Positions 27,465 through 36,616 of a stretch of DNA of 64,000 nt are shown here, piece after piece; the stretch's first letter is position 1, and each line of letters opens with the position of its first letter. The position numbers were made by a program, and so were the translations under genes. Location of the stretch: contig NZ_JAHVAO010000001.1 of NCBI RefSeq assembly GCF_019264345.1, forward strand, positions 992,001 to 1,056,000. Reading direction: 5' to 3'. Under the pieces are notes generated by a model that saw only the letters and a program-made list of their open reading frames with translations, did not search any database and was not told the origin of the DNA. This DNA is from Marinobacter arenosus (GTDB lineage Bacteria > Pseudomonadota > Gammaproteobacteria > Pseudomonadales > Oleiphilaceae).

Positions 27465-28466
27465 ATGAGCCAATCGAGTGGCTGCAAGATGCCGGACATC
27501 CTTCGGACCAACGACGGCAAAGAACGCCGCGTTGGAATTGAAATCGAACTTTCCGGCCTGGGTTACGAAACCCTGGTGAACTTCATGGCTCGTTTTCTGG
27601 AGACCGAGCCCGACCTGCATTCCCGCTATGTCACCAAACTGGATACCGATCTGGGCGCTTTTACCGTTGAGCTCGACTCGGACCCGATCAAGGATCTCGA
27701 TCTTGCCGATGACCGGCTGCCCGACTCGATACGGGAACTGGGAGGTCAGGCCATGGAAGTGATCGATGCGGCAGCGGAACGCATTGTCCCACTTGAGATC
27801 ATCAGCCCGCCCATTCCGTTCTCCGAACTCCCCCGGATAGAAGCACTCACGGACATGTTGCGGGAGGAAGGCGCGCTCGGGAGCCGCGAAGCCATCTACT
27901 ATGCCTTCGGACTCCAGTTGAATCCGGAACTCCCGGATTTGGCCCCTGATACCCTGGTTCGCTATCTCCAGGCCTTTGCCGCCCTGTACGAGTGGCTCAA
28001 ATCCCGTCATCAGTTGGACATCAGCCGGAAATTCACCACGTACATCGAGCCGTGGAGCAGTCGGTACACCGATATACTCATGAAGGATGATTACGCCCCG
28101 GATCAGGAAACGCTGATGCGGGATTACCTGGAATACAATCCGACCCGTAACCGGGCCCTGGATCTGCTGCCCCTGTTTGCCCATCTCGATGCCGGCCTTC
28201 TGGGACAGTATGTCGATGATCCGAGGATCAAGAGCCGCCCCACCCTGCATTACCGGTTGCCCGACTGTGACATTGATAACCCCTCGTGGCATTTTTCCAG
28301 CGTCTGGAACGACTGGGTCATTCTCGAGCAGATTGCATCCAATGCCAGCGAGCTGGCCGAGCTCCGGGCGTTGTTCCGGGAAGGGAACAGAATCAGCCTG
28401 CACAACCTAACCCACAGCTGGCTCGATACATCCGCCGACTGGCTACAAAGTAGGGGTTATGTCTGA
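27465..28466 (+). CDS. Predicted amidoligase (COOH-NH2 ligase, glutamine-synthetase-like fold)
   Basis: A 333-residue protein of the Amidoligase_2 family, predicted from fold studies to form amide bonds in small molecules or peptides with ATP. Visible features are the GIEIEL motif (Glu26 and Glu28, likely metal ligands), PLEIISPP with Glu111, AFGLQLNPE (about 148-155) and a C-terminal RPTLHYRLPDC segment. The ATG at 27465 is chosen for the AGGGAG at 27455-27460; an upstream ATG at 27426 is unsupported. Its last eight bases overlap the class-I amidotransferase gene, so the two are coupled. Substrate unknown. Confidence 0.82.
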   Translation: MSQSSGCKMPDILRTNDGKERRVGIEIELSGLGYETLVNFMARFLETEPDLHSRYVTKLDTDLGAFTVELDSDPIKDLDLADDRLPDSIRELGGQAMEVIDAAAERIVPLEIISPPIPFSELPRIEALTDMLREEGALGSREAIYYAFGLQLNPELPDLAPDTLVRYLQAFAALYEWLKSRHQLDISRKFTTYIEPWSSRYTDILMKDDYAPDQETLMRDYLEYNPTRNRALDLLPLFAHLDAGLLGQYVDDPRIKSRPTLHYRLPDCDIDNPSWHFSSVWNDWVILEQIASNASELAELRALFREGNRISLHNLTHSWLDTSADWLQSRGYV

Positions 28467-29217
28467 ATTCAGGGAACCCGAACAGGAACTTCCGGGACTG
28501 ACCATCGGCATCAGCGGCCCGGCAAGGAAGGGGACAGCACACCGCCTCATCAGCCTGGGCATCAGGATGCAGGGTGCCCGAACCCATTATATCCGGCCCG
28601 GGTCACGGACCGACGTTTCCCTGCTGGACGGCCTTGTGCTTTCCGGGGGAACCCATGTCCACCCGGAGCGCTATGGCCAGCAACCGCAGGTCACGGCAAA
28701 TTACGATCGCAAACGGGATGCCACCGATCAGCGACTGCTTGAGGAAGCGGAGCGGATCGGAATTCCAGTGCTGGGAATCTGCCGAGGGGCCCAGTTTATC
28801 AACGTGTTCCACGGGGGCTCCCTGTGCCAGAATGTGACACCTTTTCGGGTGCACACCCGGCACCGCCCGCTACTCCTGCCCATGCAGACGGTCAGGGTGG
28901 TGAAGACCAGCAGGCTTGGCCGCATCATGCAGTCGTCCATGATCGGCGCCAATCGAATTCACAGTCAGGCCATCAAACGGCTGGGACGAAACCTGAAAGT
29001 GGTCGCCGTCGATAACGACCTGTTTGTCCAGGCCATCGAGAATACCCACGATCAATGGCTGATGGGCGTGCAGTGGCACCCGGAATATCTGCTATACCAT
29101 GGAGGACATCGCCGTATTTTCGGACAATTCGTCCAGGCAGCGCTGGACTTCAAACTGGGCCGCCTGGAACCGGATTCCGGAACGCCCGATCCCAACAGGA
29201 ATTCAGAGGAGGAATGA
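28459..29217 (+). CDS. Class I glutamine amidotransferase-like / gamma-glutamyl hydrolase family protein (peptidase C26)
   Basis: A 252-residue cytoplasmic hydrolase of the PuuD/gamma-glutamyl-GABA hydrolase type. The catalytic triad is complete: Cys108 in LGICRGAQFINVFHGG, His207 and Glu209 in GVQWHPEY, with an IHSQ stretch (His168) near the active site. Family members cleave gamma-glutamyl amides. Next to an amidoligase it may trim, recycle or supply ammonia for the amide product; this is inference. It overlaps the amidoligase by eight bases and ends three bases before the SIMPL gene. Confidence 0.88.
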   Translation: MSEFREPEQELPGLTIGISGPARKGTAHRLISLGIRMQGARTHYIRPGSRTDVSLLDGLVLSGGTHVHPERYGQQPQVTANYDRKRDATDQRLLEEAERIGIPVLGICRGAQFINVFHGGSLCQNVTPFRVHTRHRPLLLPMQTVRVVKTSRLGRIMQSSMIGANRIHSQAIKRLGRNLKVVAVDNDLFVQAIENTHDQWLMGVQWHPEYLLYHGGHRRIFGQFVQAALDFKLGRLEPDSGTPDPNRNSEEE

Positions 29218-29220
29218 CCC

Positions 29221-29904
29221 ATGAACATACGGAAGCGCGTATCAGGCCTGGGCGTAGCGCTGGCACTGGTCCCTGCCCTGTCAATGGCTGGCGAAGTGAC
29301 CCTGAGCGGCGAGGGCAGCGTGCGCTATCAGCCAGACAGCGCCCGCCTGCAATTCACCGCCAGTGCCGAGCATAAAATGCCGCAGCAGGCGACGGAGCAG
29401 GTGGCGGCGATGATGACCCAGTGGCGTGAAGCCATCAGTCCGTACCAGGATCGGCTGCAGGATTACACGGACGCCACCGTGAACCTGTACAACCGGACCC
29501 TGCCGGGCAGCGAACGGGGCAACGAACCCGAGACACGGGCAGTGGCCTCACAAACGGTCACGTTCCACATTGATGACCTGTCCCTGCTGAACCCGTTGCT
29601 TGAACAAGCTCAGTCCATCGGGCTGAACTACCACCTTGGGCCCAATCAGTTCTTCCACTCCGATGAGACCGGGCTCGAGCGGGAAGCGCTGTCCAAAGCC
29701 ATTGCGGATGCCCAGTCCCGCTGCGAGTTCGTGGCACAGCAACTCCAGCAATCCTGCGGTGACGTCGTGAGCATCACCATCAACGGGGGCTTCCGGCCGA
29801 TTCCAATGATGATGGCGGAAGCCAAGGGATCCGCTGATACGGTATCCGAGGTCGGGGTGCGAGAAGTCCACGCAACGGTCAACGCCACCTTTGAACTGGA
29901 TTGA
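29221..29904 (+). CDS. SIMPL (DUF541) domain periplasmic protein
   Basis: A 227-residue exported protein with a signal peptide (GVALALVPALSMA, cleavage before GEV) and a SIMPL/BP26-like domain. The domain starts VTLSGEGSVRYQPDSARLQF, has a central DLSLLNPLLEQAQSIGLN segment and ends ATVNATFEL. BP26 forms ring-shaped oligomers; other members are linked to oxidative stress, but the biochemical role is unclear. The start follows the amidotransferase stop by three bases with GAGGAGG upstream, so it belongs to the same operon. It converges on tamB. Confidence 0.85.
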   Translation: MNIRKRVSGLGVALALVPALSMAGEVTLSGEGSVRYQPDSARLQFTASAEHKMPQQATEQVAAMMTQWREAISPYQDRLQDYTDATVNLYNRTLPGSERGNEPETRAVASQTVTFHIDDLSLLNPLLEQAQSIGLNYHLGPNQFFHSDETGLEREALSKAIADAQSRCEFVAQQLQQSCGDVVSITINGGFRPIPMMMAEAKGSADTVSEVGVREVHATVNATFELD

Positions 29905-29906
29905 GA

Positions 29907-32900
29907 TCAAAAATCCCGGGTATAGAAAATATCCAGCGAAGCGGCTAGCCCACTGGCCGCTTCCAGATAGAAATACCGCCCGAGGTCATACCGCAGAGCC
30001 ACGGTGGTAATGGGCTCAAAGATACCGACGCCATAGCGCACGCTGAGTTCATCCGTCAGGTAACCGCTGGCCACCACAGAGGTCTGCTCACCGCTGCCCT
30101 CCGATTCCAGCATGAACTGCTGAATCCCGAATTCCTCACCCAGCTTGCCGGTGTACTTGTTCGCCTGGGTCAGCCCCAGTGATAACGCAGCCCCGCTCAT
30201 TTGCCCCTCATCCCCTCGGCTCTGGGGCGGACGGCCCAGAATCAGATAGGACAAAGCGTCCGTCTGCGGCATCTCCGGGTTGGAAAACACTTCCGTGGAC
30301 GGGGACTGTACGGGGCCACTCAAACGAATGCCGGCCACCACAGAATCGACCGTGCGGATTGCCTCAACATCCAGGTAGGGTTGCGTGAGATTACCCACGA
30401 ACAGTATTCGGGCCTTTCGCAGCTCGAGTTCCTGGCCGAACTTTTCATAGCGTCCATTCACCAGTTGCAGGGTGCCACGGGTATCCAGCTCGTTGCCGAT
30501 CCGAAGCGTGCCCTCAAGATCTCCGGTGACGCCGAAGGCGGCAAAGCTCACCCGGTCTTCTCCGACCACCACAGTGACATCCATATTGAGGGTACGGATG
30601 GCCGGCTCTTCCTGCTTCACGCCAACAATCACTTCATCTTCCGACACCGACACCGCCTGGGCCGGCAGGCCCTTGATCTCGATGCTGCCCCGCGGCACCG
30701 CCAACTTGCCGGACACGTTCAGCTCACCTTCCCTGAACGCAATGGTCAGGTCCGGCGCGAGTTCCACCTGTGCGTAGGGTTCAAGACTGAAGGGAATGCG
30801 CTCACCGTCGATGTTCAGCCGCCCTTCCGGCGCATTCTCCCAATTCACGTTGCCACTGAGCCTGGTCTGGCTGCGAGCATTGCTTTGGATTCTGCCGCTG
30901 ATGGTCGCGGAGTATCCGTTCAGCCCGAGACTGACAACAATCTCTTCCAGTGGAACCGCTAAGCTCGGATCAACCACGCGACCGTCCGTGAGCGCAAGTT
31001 CCCCATCAACGGCCGGCTTCATCAATGGGCCGTACAGTTTGCCCTGACCATTGATCTGACCGGACACCTCCTCGAGGCCCGCAAACAGTCCGGCTAAGGC
31101 GATATCAAGGTTGTCCAGCTGGAACTGCCCTTCCAATTGACGATCGGGCGAACGAGGATCAACCGCGACATCGACCGAAAGATTCCCCAGGTCAGGACCA
31201 GAAAGCTGCAGATCCAGTTCGGCTATCTCCGGCTTCAGGTTCAGCTGGGTGACAAAACGGTCGTAGTCCAATGATTCCCATTCTTCTTCCACGAGGAGCT
31301 CGAAGCTCCCGCTGCCGGCGTCTACCCTGACCTGTCCTCGCGGCCCGTCGTCCGCCATGGTCACATCAATCTCGCCGTTAAGAACCCCGCGCCAGCGAAG
31401 CCCCTCCGGCATTAGTGGATCGAGAGCGGCCGTCGGGAAGCCGTCAATCCGGTAGGCAAGATTTGGGGTGGGCAACAGGGTCTGATCCTCTGCGCACACG
31501 GTACTCTGCTGCCAGCGCCAGCAGTGAGCACCAAACCTGAGTTCGCCATTGTCCGTGTAGGCCAGTGCCGCTGGCGATTCCAGGTCCCAACGCTGATTCT
31601 GTTCCGGAACGTCAATGCGCCCCCGGGCCAGTGAGCCCGCCCAGGCACTCCACGAGCCCTCGTTGAAGCCTCCGGCAAACAACAAACGCACGGTGGCTTC
31701 CGCATGGATGGCCGAGATGTCCAGCTCGTGATCCGCCTTCGTTCCGGAGGCGTTCAATGCCAACGCCTCCAGTCGTTGGCCCGCTGCTTCAATGCCCTGT
31801 GCCTCGGCTCGGCTTGTGAGGCTGAAACCCCGCTTCAGAGCCGCGTTCACATCCAGGCTGGCAATCGACAGAGTATCCTGCCAGCCCAAGTCCCGGGCAT
31901 CGAGAGTCAGCTCTCCGGTAGGCGCATCCGGGGTGCCGCCTAACGTCACTTCGGCATCCACCTGCCCCGTCAGGTCAGCCAGTAATTGACCGGGCGCCGG
32001 CAAACTCAGGCGAAGCCTGCCGGCCAGTTTCTCGCCCCAGGTGCCAGCCCCTTCCAGACGGTTTTCTCCCACTGTCATCTCCAGGCCGGACACGTCCCAG
32101 TTACCCCTCGACGAGTCAAGGGATCCGCGGGCTTCCGCGGGCTGGGATTGCCACTGCCCGCCGAGATCCCATTGGGCCTGAATAGCGGGAATCTGGCCCT
32201 CACGCAGGGATCCGGAAGTTTCAATGCTGCCACTGAGACTGGCTTCGAGCGCCGGCACCCAGTAGCCCGGATTGAAACCATCGAGCTCCAGGGCGGCGTC
32301 CCAGGACAGGGGGCCGGAAAAGCTCACCGTACCCCCACCGGACAGGGATCCGGCACCGGTCACGACATTCAGGTCGGTCAGCCTGGTTTGGCTGGCGTCA
32401 CCATCCACCACCGAGGAGAGCGTCGCGGCTCCCTGAGGGCCATCCACATCGGCCTCCAGATCGGCGTGATACCGGCCGTCGGACCAGGATACCGACGCGT
32501 CGAGCCGGTTCAGTCGAACCGGCGGCTCCTCCAGGTCCGGGATCAGCGAGTACCAGGGAAACTGGTTCAGCGAGAGCTGCGCGTCCGCTTCCAGGCCATC
32601 TTGCCAGGACACTTCCCCGGTAACCCGGGCATGTCCCGACGCATCCGATGACAGGACGAGTTCCAGTTCTCGGGCTGCAGCCGTACCCACCACGCCTTCC
32701 AGGGTCACACCGATGGGGCCCTGGGTCCCCGGCAGCGTTGCCTTGGCCCGCGTCCGGAAGCCTGACTCAAGACTGCCAGCGGCCTCAACCGCCCAGTCCT
32801 GCAGCATGAGGGTTGCCGGGAGCGTTTCGAGTGCGAGGAATTGCTTTGAGGTGATACGGACTTCTGCCGGCAAGGTCGAATCCAGTGGCGACACCTGGCC

Positions 32901-33656
32901 GTTCAGTCGCGCCTCCAGGTATCCCTGACTCTGCCCCGATAACCTGAGATCCCGGACACTCCCCCCCAGGTTCACATCAAGCAACCAGCGGTCGCCGGAT
33001 GGGGGCGGCAAGGATGCCTGGACATTCAGATCCACCGGCCAGTCTCGCCGGGTCTCGAGGTGACCGGAGACCGTCACTGAATAGTCATCCAACTGGTAAA
33101 AGGCCCGCTCGATCCGCCAGTCCGATCCCGAGCCACCGGCCGACAGCTCCAATCGATCCCAAATCCGGGCCTCGTTGAAGCTGAACGCCCCGAGATCAAC
33201 CTTGCCGATGCGGAGCCCCGCTGGCAGGTCCAGATCCGGCAAGTTGACGCCCTGCCCGCTTTCCTCTTCATCAGAGGCAGGCTCGACATTGACATCGATC
33301 TTCCCGGCACTGAGCGCATCCAGACAGATCTGCTTCCTGAGCAAACACGAAGGGGACCAGTCGATCAGCGCCGCTTCCACGGATACGTCAACGCCGTAAC
33401 CCTGCCAGACAACTGTCGTCGCCTGCCATTGCCCCAGCAGGGATCCCGTGTCGTCGCTGACCTCCAGGCCAGGGATCTGATCAATGACCCACGCAGTGCC
33501 GGTCTCCGACCTCAGGATCAACAGAATCGCAACCATGACCAGGACAGGCAACAGGATCAGGAGGCCAAGCCCCAGCAACAGCCAGAACCAGGCTGATCGG
33601 CGCCGCCGGGGAGCCTGCGATTGCTGATCCTCGTGTTGGTCCTTGCGATCGGTCAC
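29907..33656 (-). CDS. tamB: Translocation and assembly module protein TamB
   Basis: Long periplasm-spanning protein that, with TamA, supports outer-membrane protein insertion or lipid transport. The 1249-residue protein has a cytoplasmic basic start, one membrane span (about residues 20-45) and a very long repetitive beta-strand region typical of AsmA/VPS13-like lipid-transfer grooves. The DUF490 domain ends it (TRGTLQLVNGRYEKFGQELEL to IFYTRDF). Its ATG overlaps the tamA stop as ATGA, indicating translational coupling. Confidence 0.95.
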   Translation of the reverse strand: MTDRKDQHEDQQSQAPRRRRSAWFWLLLGLGLLILLPVLVMVAILLILRSETGTAWVIDQIPGLEVSDDTGSLLGQWQATTVVWQGYGVDVSVEAALIDWSPSCLLRKQICLDALSAGKIDVNVEPASDEEESGQGVNLPDLDLPAGLRIGKVDLGAFSFNEARIWDRLELSAGGSGSDWRIERAFYQLDDYSVTVSGHLETRRDWPVDLNVQASLPPPSGDRWLLDVNLGGSVRDLRLSGQSQGYLEARLNGQVSPLDSTLPAEVRITSKQFLALETLPATLMLQDWAVEAAGSLESGFRTRAKATLPGTQGPIGVTLEGVVGTAAARELELVLSSDASGHARVTGEVSWQDGLEADAQLSLNQFPWYSLIPDLEEPPVRLNRLDASVSWSDGRYHADLEADVDGPQGAATLSSVVDGDASQTRLTDLNVVTGAGSLSGGGTVSFSGPLSWDAALELDGFNPGYWVPALEASLSGSIETSGSLREGQIPAIQAQWDLGGQWQSQPAEARGSLDSSRGNWDVSGLEMTVGENRLEGAGTWGEKLAGRLRLSLPAPGQLLADLTGQVDAEVTLGGTPDAPTGELTLDARDLGWQDTLSIASLDVNAALKRGFSLTSRAEAQGIEAAGQRLEALALNASGTKADHELDISAIHAEATVRLLFAGGFNEGSWSAWAGSLARGRIDVPEQNQRWDLESPAALAYTDNGELRFGAHCWRWQQSTVCAEDQTLLPTPNLAYRIDGFPTAALDPLMPEGLRWRGVLNGEIDVTMADDGPRGQVRVDAGSGSFELLVEEEWESLDYDRFVTQLNLKPEIAELDLQLSGPDLGNLSVDVAVDPRSPDRQLEGQFQLDNLDIALAGLFAGLEEVSGQINGQGKLYGPLMKPAVDGELALTDGRVVDPSLAVPLEEIVVSLGLNGYSATISGRIQSNARSQTRLSGNVNWENAPEGRLNIDGERIPFSLEPYAQVELAPDLTIAFREGELNVSGKLAVPRGSIEIKGLPAQAVSVSEDEVIVGVKQEEPAIRTLNMDVTVVVGEDRVSFAAFGVTGDLEGTLRIGNELDTRGTLQLVNGRYEKFGQELELRKARILFVGNLTQPYLDVEAIRTVDSVVAGIRLSGPVQSPSTEVFSNPEMPQTDALSYLILGRPPQSRGDEGQMSGAALSLGLTQANKYTGKLGEEFGIQQFMLESEGSGEQTSVVASGYLTDELSVRYGVGIFEPITTVALRYDLGRYFYLEAASGLAASLDIFYTRDF

Positions 33657-35407
33657 AATTCAGGTCCCATTGAGAAGTGAATACGCCAGCCACCTCCAAA
33701 CTCCCGGTCCAGACCCTTGGCCACGTCCAGCCGCAGGGGGCCCACCGGACTGATCCAGCGAAGCCCCACACCGGCACCCGTCGCGAGCGGGTCCAGAGGA
33801 TCATTGATGGCGTTGCCGTGGTCCACGAACAAGGCCACCCGCCACTTTTTGGCAAACTGGTACTGATACTCACCACTGCCCACCAACAGGAAACGTCCGC
33901 CGACCGGCACCCCGTTGTCGTTTTCCGGGGACAGGGTTTCATAGCCATAACCACGGACCGACTGATCACCACCGGCAAAGAAACGCAGCGACGGCGGCAC
34001 ATCCTCGAAATTGCTGGTGGCTAAGGCACCTACCTGAACGCGGCCAAGAAAACGGTGGTTATCGAACAGGGTGTATAACCCCTTGGCCAACGCGTTGACG
34101 TGCAGAATATCTACCGTCGACAACACGGCACGATGGGCTCCTGTGACGTCGAACTGAAACCGATACCCTTTCGAGGGGTCGAGCGCCGAATCAGCGTAGA
34201 GTTTGGAATAGCCCGCCCCCGGCAGGAACAGACTACTGGTGCCAGTCTCATCATCACCGATATTAAAGCGTTCACCCTCCCACCGCATCGACAGCACCTG
34301 AAGCCAACCGCTGTCCAGTTCGTGCTGCCACTGCTGGCCAAAGGTCAGCAATTCCGACTCAACATTCTCGATGTCTTCCCGTTGATAGCCGGCCGTCAGG
34401 CGAATCAGGTCCGTCATCGGAGGGTCCAGTGGCAACTCGTACCAGGCACTGACATTCTGGCGCGGAGCAGACAGCTCGGTTTCAGCGCCCCGTCGGTGCC
34501 CCATGGGATTGATCCAGTGCTCGCGCCAGTTGCCCTTAAAACGGGGGCCAACGTCGGTAGAGAAGCCGACGCCGGCCGCAACCGAACGCGGGTCTCGACG
34601 GGTCAGGGCAACACTGACAGGAATAACCCGGTCAACGGCCCGGGAAGGCACTGCATCAATGTTGATCCCGGAGAAATATCCGCTGTTGGACAAGTCGCGG
34701 TTCAGCTTGGCGATTTCATCGGTGTGGTACGGGATACCCGGCTCAAAAGTGACAAAGTCCTCCAGCAAGCTGGTTTCGAACCAATGACCCTCTGCAAATG
34801 AGACTTCACCGAGGCGATAACGTTCCCCGCTCTCGTAGATCAGGGTGATCTCGGCAATTCGGGTCTCGGGATTGACCTTTAAGGTCTTCTCAACAAAGGC
34901 GCCATCAAAATAGCCGCGTTGACGGGCCCGGGCCTGGATAGTGTCCCGAAGGTTGGCATACTCGCCGTGATTCAGGACATCTCCCTCGGCAGGGCGCTTT
35001 GGCAGATCATCCATAAACTCGGTATCGGAGGCGGCAGCACCCCGGATGTCCACCGTCCGGGAAACCACTTTTACGGGCTCGCCTGGCACAATCTCCAGCA
35101 CCAGCCGGGCAGGTTCCTCGGCATCGCCCTGGTCGACGCGCCAACTTATCTGCGGACTGTAATACCCCAGGGCCCGCAGTGCCCGACCGGCCTGATTGAC
35201 GGCCGTCGAGGCGTAGCGATGCAGGTTACTCTCACTGCGCCCTTCCACCTCCCCGATAAAGGCCTCCGCGTTTTCCTCGAGTTCCGGAAAGTCACCTTCA
35301 ACCTTTACCTCGACCTGCTGGGCAAACGCCGTCACCGGCACCCAGAGGAGTAGAAGCGCGAGGAGCCGGATCCGGCTTGATGTAACAACGTGGTTTCTAG
35401 ATAGCAT
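33653..35407 (-). CDS. tamA: Translocation and assembly module protein TamA (Omp85 family)
   Basis: Outer-membrane Omp85 protein partnering TamB. The 584-residue protein has a signal peptide (LLALLLLWVPVTAFAQ), three POTRA domains (to about residue 265) and a 16-stranded barrel ending in a C-terminal aromatic-rich strand (GGGWRIHFSMGPEL). The conserved barrel motif VRGYGYETLSPENDNG is present. Length and architecture fit the family. It is divergent from the voltage-sensor-like gene across 161 bases. Confidence 0.94.
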   Translation of the reverse strand: MLSRNHVVTSSRIRLLALLLLWVPVTAFAQQVEVKVEGDFPELEENAEAFIGEVEGRSESNLHRYASTAVNQAGRALRALGYYSPQISWRVDQGDAEEPARLVLEIVPGEPVKVVSRTVDIRGAAASDTEFMDDLPKRPAEGDVLNHGEYANLRDTIQARARQRGYFDGAFVEKTLKVNPETRIAEITLIYESGERYRLGEVSFAEGHWFETSLLEDFVTFEPGIPYHTDEIAKLNRDLSNSGYFSGINIDAVPSRAVDRVIPVSVALTRRDPRSVAAGVGFSTDVGPRFKGNWREHWINPMGHRRGAETELSAPRQNVSAWYELPLDPPMTDLIRLTAGYQREDIENVESELLTFGQQWQHELDSGWLQVLSMRWEGERFNIGDDETGTSSLFLPGAGYSKLYADSALDPSKGYRFQFDVTGAHRAVLSTVDILHVNALAKGLYTLFDNHRFLGRVQVGALATSNFEDVPPSLRFFAGGDQSVRGYGYETLSPENDNGVPVGGRFLLVGSGEYQYQFAKKWRVALFVDHGNAINDPLDPLATGAGVGLRWISPVGPLRLDVAKGLDREFGGGWRIHFSMGPEL

Positions 35408-35568
35408 CCGGCTATTTCAGGGTTGAGAGTCGTAAACGAACCGTCCATTCAAGCGTGGGAGTTTAACTGCAGGTGGTCAAGTTAATCCACGGTGAGTCGT
35501 CGACAGGAGTAAAATAAGCTAATCTGTCAAAAACTTATAACGTCCTGACAGGCAACCGGAAGTCCTGA

Positions 35569-36576
35569 ATGCTCCACATCAATCGCGAGAATCTGAAGTC
35601 CAGCCATCAGCTCATCTGGTTCATCATTGACTTCCTGATGCTGGGTCTGCTGATCATCAACCTGGCCTTTATCATCTGGGACTCCATCTACAACTTCGTC
35701 GCCGTCCAGGATCTTCTCAAGGAATACACGCCGGGCCTGCAGACCCTGTACCACCCGATCCACGACCGTTTCATCTTTTACGACATGATTTTCGTCTCGA
35801 TCTTTCTGGGCGAGTTTTTCTTGCGCTGGGGATACGCGATCAAAGCGAACATCTATGACCGGTGGTACTTCTACCCGTTTATCCACTGGTACGACCTGGT
35901 CGGCTGTATCCCCGTGGGCAGTCTGCGCTTCCTGCGGATTCTCCGGGTCATCTCCATCATCTATCGACTTCACCAGTACAAGATCATCGATGTCACCAGC
36001 ACCAAGCTCTACCGCTTCGTGAACTTCTACTACGAGGCGTTCATGGAGGAGCTGTCCGACCGAATCGTGCTGAAAGTTCTGAGCGGCGTTCAGCAGGAGG
36101 TCCGCCGAGGCTCGCCGCTGTTCGACAAAATACAGCAAGACATCCTCTACCCCCGGCGGGCCATGCTCTCTGACTGGATATCCACCCGCGTTGCGCAAGC
36201 CGCCCAGGAAGGCTACGTCCCCAACCGGGGCGCGCTGCGCGCTTACCTGGAGGACCGGGTGGACAACGCCCTCAAGCAGAACCTTGAACTTTCCCGGTTG
36301 AAGTACCTGCCCGTGGTCGGTCCCACCATTCAGGAGACCCTCGAAGAGGCGGTCGGCGACATTGTTGCCAACGTGATCCATCAGATCCTCGAGGACCTCG
36401 CCTCGGCGTCCAACCACGCCTTCATTGAGGACATCGTCAACGTGTTCCTGCCCAACCCGGAACAGGTGCCGGAGGGTGAAGCCGAGAACGAGGCCCTGAT
36501 CAACCTCATCGTCGAGATCATTGATGCCGTCAAAGCGCAGGTTCGCGTGAAGTACTGGCGCGAGAACCTGCCCTGA
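35569..36576 (+). CDS. Membrane protein with voltage-sensor-like domain and no pore (unknown function)
   Basis: A 335-residue protein. The first 135 residues look like a voltage-sensor domain. S1 spans about 16-40, S2 about 68-90 with Glu82 (FLGEFFLRWG), and S3 about 104-117 with Asp109 (HWYDLVGC). S4 follows (LRFLRILRVISIIYRL) with arginines at 120, 123 and 126, then 133. There is no S5-pore-S6 or selectivity filter afterwards. The remaining 200 residues are soluble, helical and acidic. It may be annotated 'ion transporter' elsewhere, but a conducting role would have to lie in the sensor itself, as in Hv1. The assignment is from motifs only. Confidence 0.6.
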   Translation: MLHINRENLKSSHQLIWFIIDFLMLGLLIINLAFIIWDSIYNFVAVQDLLKEYTPGLQTLYHPIHDRFIFYDMIFVSIFLGEFFLRWGYAIKANIYDRWYFYPFIHWYDLVGCIPVGSLRFLRILRVISIIYRLHQYKIIDVTSTKLYRFVNFYYEAFMEELSDRIVLKVLSGVQQEVRRGSPLFDKIQQDILYPRRAMLSDWISTRVAQAAQEGYVPNRGALRAYLEDRVDNALKQNLELSRLKYLPVVGPTIQETLEEAVGDIVANVIHQILEDLASASNHAFIEDIVNVFLPNPEQVPEGEAENEALINLIVEIIDAVKAQVRVKYWRENLP

Positions 36577-36616
36577 TTTCCGCCCCTTCCTGAACCAAAA
36601 ACAAGGCTAAAACGTC

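Noticed and set aside
35527..36417. 296-residue minus-strand frame opposite the voltage-sensor-like gene
   Set aside because: It has no domain signature, and the plus-strand frame has membrane spans and the S4 motif, so this is the shadow.
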